Shown piece after piece: positions 59,501-64,000 of a DNA stretch of 64,000 nt. The notes beneath the pieces were generated by a model, which had not been told where the DNA came from, ran no database searches, and saw only the letters and a program-made list of their open reading frames with translations. The stretch spans positions 134,701 through 198,700 of the forward strand of contig JAHZAU010000001.1 of assembly GCA_019423755.1 (NCBI GenBank), written 5' to 3'. The number at the start of each line of letters is the position of its first letter. The stretch's first letter is position 1. Position numbers and translations under genes: made by a program. This stretch comes from Oscillospiraceae bacterium. Lineage in GTDB: Bacteria > Bacillota > Clostridia > Oscillospirales > Ruminococcaceae.

Positions 59501-59854
59501 AACACTGCCATATCGGAACTAACCAACGAAGAAATGGCAGCAGACATCATCAGTCTGATCCGCCGGTACGCCATCGGTTCCACCCTTATCAGCCACGAAG
59601 CCCGCATCCGCCGGGCGGTAGACAAGCTCAAAAAGGCCCACAAATTTACTGCCATCGAACAAAATTGGATCAACCGCATGGAAAAGTACCTGATGGAGGA
59701 ATCGGTGCTTAATGTGGGCGTTTTCGATGAAGATTCCCGGTTCCGGAGCGTGGGTGGATTTAGAAGGATCAATCAAATTTTCCAAAACAAATTGACAAAT
59801 ATCGTGCTGGAGCTCAATGAATATCTGTACGATGATGGAGGAAGAAGCGCATGA
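56585..59854 (+). CDS. hsdR: Type I restriction enzyme R subunit (HsdR, EcoEI-like)
   Basis: A 1089-residue motor and nuclease. N-terminal ~110 residues are a DUF4145-like helical domain. The HSDR nuclease domain (~185-350) has GRADYALF and GIIEAKAEHK (Asp, ExK). The helicase follows with Walker A MATGTGKTRT (~405), VDEAHRGY (~507), and motif VI-like QMLGRATRLCPE. The C-terminal EcoEI-type domain mediates assembly with HsdM. Start is GTG at 56585 or 56588 with a weak site. The stop overlaps the next ATG as ATGA. Confidence 0.95.
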   Translation: MVKSNFKFLDKEFPVLAQFGKMAEAYLYSDSNSCLMKLGMIGETVVNLMFAYDRIALPAENTAVNRITVLFREGFLTQDLVDILHALRKARNKAVHENYTSVAEGKVLLQMAHSLCEWFMQTYGDWNYQNEPFVMPLDLPEKESIADASEQVQEEKLTKEAEEKAAASDSVTKEKRRQQAVKAASQRQKAEAETRYIIDQQLRQVGWEADSENLRFSNGTRPAKGRNLAIAEWPTDSTVGNHGRADYALFIGLQLVGIIEAKAEHKDIPSVIDYQGKDYPRNIRAEDARYQVGTWGSYKVPFTFATNSRPYLEQFKTKSGIWFLDLRQPSNVPKALRGWMSPENLLDLLGKDIGAGNRALEQMPFDLLRDKDGLNLRDYQLRAIQAAEQAILDGQNTALLAMATGTGKTRTVLGMIYRFLKTGRFKRILFLVDRTALGDQALDVFTEVKLEDLMPLADIYNIKGLEEKEIERETRIHVATVQGMVKRILYNDGETMPAVSDYDLVIVDEAHRGYILDKEMGDTELLYRDQRDYQSKYRSVIEYFDAVKIALTATPALHTTQIFGQPVFKYTYREAVIEGYLVDHDAPHNLHTKLRDEGIHYQSGDTVTLYDPVTGEITNSELLEDELNFDVEQFNKKVITRSFNETVLAEIAKDIDPENPEEKGKTLIYAVDDQHADMIVDILKNIYSEYGVDNDAIMKITGSVGGGNPKKVKEAIKRFKNERYPSIAVTVDLLTTGIDVPEITNLVFLRRVKSRILFEQMLGRATRLCPEIHKTHFEIYDPVGVYESLDPMNTMKPVVVNPSASFEQLLDGLEVLEDERQIAYQMDQIIAKLQRKKRNLSSKTLEHFVSMTGGMDPTQFIGQLEQEPTLEGRNHILAHRNVFELLDKKEDKSGRSVVISDEPDELVSHTRGYGTGSRPEDYLDAFADYVKTNLNEIAALNIICTRPRELTRASLKDLRLTLDREGFTTQQLNTAISELTNEEMAADIISLIRRYAIGSTLISHEARIRRAVDKLKKAHKFTAIEQNWINRMEKYLMEESVLNVGVFDEDSRFRSVGGFRRINQIFQNKLTNIVLELNEYLYDDGGRSA

Positions 59855-60936
59855 GCAATTATAACGCTGCAAACGAACTGGAGCAGGATAGTCTTTTCGC
59901 GCTGGAGAAAATGGGGCAGTTTGAACTGGTCCCCAGCGATACGGCGTATGACTTTGAGGACAAATCTCGCTTTACAAAGTTGAGCTTATCGGAAGCTCAG
60001 AAGATGCATCTGAGCGCTGCCTATCAACATTTCCCTTCTATGGCAGCGGCCGGGACAATGGCGCAAGCCTATATTGTCCGTTTCCCGGAAGGGCTTCCGC
60101 ATACCCTCACTGCGTTGAAACAGGGTGGCTTTGGATCGATGATCCAGGGAAAACAGGGTTTTGTCGGGTCTGCTTCCTTCTTCCCGGTTACTGGACAGGC
60201 CCTTTTCCTGGGTACCTTTACGGCTATGTCGGTGGCATCGGGACAGTACTTCCTCGCAAAAATCAACAGCCAACTGGAGGTTGTTCACCGTGGAATCGGT
60301 GAAATTCTGGATTTCCTGTACGGCAATAAAAAGGCGGAGCTGATGTCTGAGATCAGTTTTACGAAATACGCTTTTGAAAACTATGCTTCCATCATGGCTC
60401 ACGAAGCCCAGAGAGCTGCCACAATCACCAGTCTGCAAAGCGCCAAAAAGCTTGCGATGAATGATATTGAGTTCTACATCCAAGACCTTAGCTCTACGGT
60501 GGAGTCTTCGGAAAAGGATCTGAAAAAGGTGCTGGACAAGACCGAACAGATCCGGGACAGCCTGCGCCTTTCTTTGGAGCTCTATACGATGAGCAGCCTG
60601 ATGGAGGTTTACTATGCCCAGAACTTCGATGCCACTTACCTGAAGTATCTGCAGCAGGAGATGGAGCGGTATATCGAAAAGTGTGAAACCAGAATGCTGG
60701 GCAGCTTCAATCTGCTGCGGGGCAAGATTCTCGGCTCCAACAAGAAACCTTCTCTCCCCTTGGGAAAAGAAAAAGACCTTTCTGCATTGCAGCAGAGAAG
60801 CTTTGAGCTGACTGAAGCTGCAAGTGGAAGCAACACCAAGGAGCTTCGGGAGCTGATTGCCCGTTCCTTGAGTGCGGCAAGTCAGCCGTCAGAATACTAT
60901 CTCACAGCAGACGGAGATATCTATTGCAAGAACTAA
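59851..60936 (+). CDS. Unknown protein embedded between hsdR and hsdM
   Basis: A 361-residue protein of no family I can name. The middle (~60-150) is Gly/Ala/Phe-rich and partly hydrophobic (GGFGSMIQGKQGFVGSASFF; LFLGTFTAMSVASGQYFLAK), then comes a long helical, coiled-coil-like part (~150-300; DLSSTVESSEKDLKKVLDKT), and a polar tail. It starts within the stop of hsdR (ATGA) and ends 16 bases before hsdM, so it is fully integrated in the operon. It may be an accessory or abortive-type effector, or a membrane-associated partner. Composition matches its neighbours. Confidence 0.6.
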   Translation: MSNYNAANELEQDSLFALEKMGQFELVPSDTAYDFEDKSRFTKLSLSEAQKMHLSAAYQHFPSMAAAGTMAQAYIVRFPEGLPHTLTALKQGGFGSMIQGKQGFVGSASFFPVTGQALFLGTFTAMSVASGQYFLAKINSQLEVVHRGIGEILDFLYGNKKAELMSEISFTKYAFENYASIMAHEAQRAATITSLQSAKKLAMNDIEFYIQDLSSTVESSEKDLKKVLDKTEQIRDSLRLSLELYTMSSLMEVYYAQNFDATYLKYLQQEMERYIEKCETRMLGSFNLLRGKILGSNKKPSLPLGKEKDLSALQQRSFELTEAASGSNTKELRELIARSLSAASQPSEYYLTADGDIYCKN

Positions 60937-60952
60937 ACGGAGGAAACCACAT

Positions 60953-62440
60953 ATGACCACACAGGAAATCGTATCCAAGCTCTGGAACCTTTGCAATGTA
61001 CTGCGAGATGACGGGATCACCTATCACCAGTATGTTACCGAGCTTACTTACATTCTGTTTTTGAAGATGGCCAAAGAAACGGACAAAGAAAGCAAATTTG
61101 CCGAGGGACTCACACCGCAGGAAAGCAAGGATGGTCAAGAGCTCACCCCCGAGCAGAAAACACAAAACCATGAAAAACAGATTGTCATGGAGTATAGCTG
61201 GGACAAGCTGACCAGTAAATCCGGTATCGAGTTGTATAAGTACTATAAGGATTTGCTCCGTCTGTTTGGAACTTATTGTACCGGCCGGGTACGAGAGATT
61301 TATCAGGGTTCGATGACCAACATCGATGAGCCGAAGAACCTGGAAAAAATTATCACCACCATCGACGGCCTGGACTGGTATTCCGCCCGGGAAGAGGGGC
61401 TGGGCAACCTGTACGAAGGTTTGCTAGAAAAGAACGCCAGCGAGAAGAAATCCGGCGCAGGCCAGTACTTCACCCCGCGCGTCCTGATTGATGTCATGAC
61501 CCGTCTGATGAAGCCTCAGCCCGGTGAGCGGTGCAACGACCCGGCCTGCGGCACCTTCGGCTTTATGATTGCCGCCCATCAATATGTCAGGGAGCACACC
61601 GACGATTTTTTCAATGTGGATTCGGATACCGCAGAATTTGAAAAAAAGGAAGCCTTCACCGGCTGCGAGTTGGTCCACGACACCCACCGTCTGGCTTTGA
61701 TGAACGCCATGCTGCACGACATCGAGGGTCAGATTTTACTGGCGGATACCTTGTCCAACCAGGGCAAAGCGCTCCATGGCTATGATCTGGTGCTCACCAA
61801 TCCGCCCTTTGGCACCAAAAAGGGCGGTGAGCGTGCCACCCGTGACGACTTTACCTTCCCCACCAGCAACAAGCAGCTGAACTTCCTCCAGCACATCTAC
61901 CGCAGCCTGAAAGCCAACGGAAAGGCCCGGGCCGCCGTGGTGTTTCCGGACATGCCTAGTGAGACGACTATTTTAGGAGATCTCATGGATAAATGCAACC
62001 TACATACGGTTCTCCGTCTTCCTACTGGTATTTTCTATGCGCCAGGGGTCAAGACCAATGTGCTGTTCTTCACCCGAGGCAAGAGCGACAAGGGCAACAC
62101 CAAGGAGGTCTGGTTCTACGACCTGCGCACCAATATGCCCAGCTTCGGTAAGACCACGCCGCTGAAGGCGGAGCATTTCGCGGACTTTGAGAAGGCTTAC
62201 GAGGCCGAGGACCGCCATGCCGTGCAGGACGAGCGGTGGAGCGTTTTAACTCGGGAACAGATTGAGGAAAAAGGCAACATTTTCGATTGTGGATTGATTG
62301 AAGATAGCTCCGTAATTAAATATGAAGATTTACCCAATCCTGCTGATAGTGCAGAGGAGGCCGCCGCCAATCTGGAAGAGGCTGCGGACCTGCTCATGAG
62401 CGTGGTTAAGGAGCTGCGGGCGCTGGAGGTGCGGGACTAA
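60953..62440 (+). CDS. hsdM: Type I DNA methyltransferase M subunit
   Basis: A 495-residue N6-adenine methyltransferase. N-terminal helical HsdM domain (TTQEIVSKLWNLCNVLRDDG), SAM motif NDPACGTFGFMIAAHQY (~194) and catalytic NPPFG (~282) are intact. The AGAGQYFTPR-like segment reads GAGQYFTPRVLIDVMTRLM. The start at 60953 follows CGGAGG; the open frame upstream overlaps the previous gene and is not used. The stop overlaps hsdS as TAATG. Confidence 0.95.
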   Translation: MTTQEIVSKLWNLCNVLRDDGITYHQYVTELTYILFLKMAKETDKESKFAEGLTPQESKDGQELTPEQKTQNHEKQIVMEYSWDKLTSKSGIELYKYYKDLLRLFGTYCTGRVREIYQGSMTNIDEPKNLEKIITTIDGLDWYSAREEGLGNLYEGLLEKNASEKKSGAGQYFTPRVLIDVMTRLMKPQPGERCNDPACGTFGFMIAAHQYVREHTDDFFNVDSDTAEFEKKEAFTGCELVHDTHRLALMNAMLHDIEGQILLADTLSNQGKALHGYDLVLTNPPFGTKKGGERATRDDFTFPTSNKQLNFLQHIYRSLKANGKARAAVVFPDMPSETTILGDLMDKCNLHTVLRLPTGIFYAPGVKTNVLFFTRGKSDKGNTKEVWFYDLRTNMPSFGKTTPLKAEHFADFEKAYEAEDRHAVQDERWSVLTREQIEEKGNIFDCGLIEDSSVIKYEDLPNPADSAEEAAANLEEAADLLMSVVKELRALEVRD

Positions 62441-63741
62441 TGGCAAAGCAGATTGTAATTCCAAAGTCGACTAAAGTGCCACGTAATTGGTGTTGGATAG
62501 AGTTGGGAAAACTGACATCAGTGAAAAGCGGATTTCCATTTGATTCCAAGAGATTTAAAAGGAGCAAATCAGAAAATACTCGTCCGTTAATTAGAATTCG
62601 GGATGTTGTTAATGGGGTGACTGAAACTTATACAGATCAAGAATGTTCAGAAGAGTATATCATCAAAAAAGGTGAGATTTTAATTGGTATGGATGGCGAC
62701 TTTAATGTGGGAAAATGGCAAAGTGAAGATGCTCTGCTAAACCAGCGAGTCTGTTGTATTCAGTCTTGTTCTTCTCTGTATTTAAATGATTTTTTGTTTT
62801 ACTACCTACCCGATCCACTGAAGAAAATCAATGATGCGACTCCAAGTGTGACGGTTAAACACCTTTCTACTAAAACCATTTCCATAACTCCTGTACCGGT
62901 ACCGCCCCTTCCCGAACAACAACGCATTGTTGACCGCATTGAAAGCCTGTTTGCCAAACTGGACGAGGCCAAGCAAAAGGCCCAGGATGCGCTGGACAGC
63001 TTTGAAACCCGCAAAGCTGCCATTCTCCACAAAGCCTTCACCGGCGAACTTACCGCCCAATGGAGAAAAGAGCACGGTGTGGGGATGGAGAGTTGGAAAA
63101 AACTCAAAATCGGAACATATGCAGAGGTAAAGGGTGGAAAACGACTCCCTAAGGGACATAAATTAATTACGGAACGAACAGCGCATCCATATCTTCGAAT
63201 AGCAGATTTTGGAGATGGAACGATAAATGATGCGGACTTGCACTACATAACAGAAGAAACCTTTTCTCAAATCAAGAATTATATAATCAACAAGGAAGAT
63301 GTTTATATCTCTATTGTTGGCAGCATTGGTAAAACTGGTATAATACCAGAAGCGCTTGATGGAGCAAATTTAACGGAAAATGCAGCAAGAATTATCAGTA
63401 AACAAACATTGCCACAATATTTAAGTGCATTTCTTTCCTCGCCTGGAGCACAAAGTGATATTCAAGGACGAATTAGGTCAGCCACCCTGGGAAAGTTGTC
63501 TCTATTGAATATCAAGAACATTGAGACTCCCGTTCCATGTATGGATGAACAAGCTGAAATTGTCCGCATCCTTGATGACCTCCTCGCCAAAGAGCAGCAG
63601 GCCAAGGAAGTAGCCGAAAAGGTGCTGGAGCAGATCGACCTCATCAAAAAAGCCATCCTCGCCCGTGCCTTCCGCGGCGAGCTGGGCACCAACGACCCCA
63701 ACGAGGAGAGCGCGGTGGAGCTGCTCAAAGTTATTATGTAG
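62440..63741 (+). CDS. hsdS: Type I specificity subunit
   Basis: A 433-residue DNA-recognition subunit with two target recognition domains. TRD1 spans ~15-150, the first conserved helical spacer ~155-215 (LPEQQRIVDRIESLFAKLDEA), TRD2 ~220-360, and the second spacer ~365-425 (EQAEIVRILDDLLAKEQQAKE). The spacers use GC-rich codons like hsdM, while both TRDs are AT-rich, a sign of TRD exchange. Translation is coupled to hsdM. The recognition sequence cannot be read from the protein by eye. Confidence 0.95.
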   Translation: MAKQIVIPKSTKVPRNWCWIELGKLTSVKSGFPFDSKRFKRSKSENTRPLIRIRDVVNGVTETYTDQECSEEYIIKKGEILIGMDGDFNVGKWQSEDALLNQRVCCIQSCSSLYLNDFLFYYLPDPLKKINDATPSVTVKHLSTKTISITPVPVPPLPEQQRIVDRIESLFAKLDEAKQKAQDALDSFETRKAAILHKAFTGELTAQWRKEHGVGMESWKKLKIGTYAEVKGGKRLPKGHKLITERTAHPYLRIADFGDGTINDADLHYITEETFSQIKNYIINKEDVYISIVGSIGKTGIIPEALDGANLTENAARIISKQTLPQYLSAFLSSPGAQSDIQGRIRSATLGKLSLLNIKNIETPVPCMDEQAEIVRILDDLLAKEQQAKEVAEKVLEQIDLIKKAILARAFRGELGTNDPNEESAVELLKVIM

Positions 63742-64000
63742 CGATTGATAAAATAACATAAAGTGAGTAGGCGGTAGATAAATTTCAGGCGGGGTGGGCA
63801 TCAATTTGCAGTACGAACGCTTGGTCCACAGGCTAAGCAGAAAATCCGCCAAAAGGATTTATTATGACTTTGGTTTGACGAAGTAGTGGGTTAGTTGATG
63901 CTTGGAAGAGAAAAATCCCAGCAAATCCAACTTTTCTAAAATCCTCGTAAACCCCTGTAATCATGCGGAAAATTGAGGTTTACTTAAATTGATCATTTTG
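63742..64000. other. Region after hsdS to window end
   Basis: No gene recognised. AT-rich, with no clear terminator. The island's right end, integrase or further hsdS copies, if any, lie beyond the window. Confidence 0.4.

Noticed and set aside
63742..64000. Attachment site or integrase at the right edge
   Set aside because: No repeat or integrase-like sequence could be found in the last 260 bases.
1..64000. CRISPR arrays, rRNA genes, intact insertion sequences
   Set aside because: No regularly spaced repeats, rRNA segments or transposase genes were seen on reading the window.

Overview
The window looks like chromosomal DNA from a GC-rich, spore-forming, anaerobic member of the Clostridia, probably near the Oscillospiraceae/Ruminococcaceae. 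This is an inference. It rests on a CotJABC spore-coat operon, a YtaF sporulation membrane protein, a PyrR-type leader before pyrBI, an oxygen-independent lifestyle gene set (Feo ferrous iron uptake, selenium-dependent molybdenum hydroxylase accessory genes) and GC-rich codon use over the first ~50 kb. No rRNA, CRISPR array or intact transposon was seen. One tRNA, tRNA-Gly(CCC), is present.

Layout. (1) 1-1782: ferrous iron uptake (partial feoB, two feoA) facing a DtxR-like regulator, with five copies of a GGTTAG-N6-CTAACC operator around and between them. (2) 1879-3297: YbjQ-type protein, tRNA-Gly and a YcxB-like membrane protein. (3) 3319-20560: one long minus-strand surface-polysaccharide operon. 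Read 5' to 3' it holds a PglF-like dehydratase, a Wzz-like protein, an aminotransferase, an initiating sugar transferase, three glycosyltransferases, Wzy, Wzx, the four enzymes WbpA-B-D-E for UDP-diacetamido-glucuronate, and GalU. (4) 20953-22460: ytaF, a 34-residue membrane microprotein gene and a HAD phosphatase. (5) 22579-24165: pyrBI behind a PyrR-type attenuator. (6) 24315-34472: ywlG, then yqeC, yqeB, a ModE-like regulator and a long plus-strand molybdenum operon (molybdopterin-binding protein, moaC, moaA, MOSC-MogA fusion, modA, modB, modC, xdhC). (7) 34538-43069: a flavin-dependent nitronate monooxygenase-like gene, a transporter, three M20 peptidases and a regulator. (8) 43393-49306: a sugar ABC importer, a GH123/DUF4091-like protein and a PfkB-type sugar kinase. 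(9) 49592-50675: cotJABC.

From about 50.8 kb the DNA changes character: it becomes AT-richer, and gene types switch to defence and nucleic-acid processing. This accessory island has two parts. The first is a minus-strand, tightly overlapped operon (54717 down to 51065). It encodes a winged-helix protein, a Cys-rich PD-(D/E)XK nuclease-like protein, a beta-CASP metallo-beta-lactamase (RNase J-like) and a DnaQ-like exonuclease with a receiver-like N-terminal domain, plus a fifth gene cut off at the chromosome junction. I do not recognise this set as a named system, and it is my best candidate for something undescribed. The second is a plus-strand operon with an Mrr-type restriction enzyme and a type I restriction-modification system. 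An unknown 361-residue protein is inserted, translationally coupled, between hsdR and hsdM.

How the parts work together. The polysaccharide operon can make at least two activated amino sugars, transfer the first to a lipid carrier, extend, flip and polymerise it. The molybdenum operon imports molybdate, builds the pyranopterin and supplies maturation factors, but the hydroxylase that would use the cofactor is not in the window. The M20 cluster looks like uptake and hydrolysis of peptides or acyl-amino acids. All functional statements come from reading protein sequences by eye. No database search was run.
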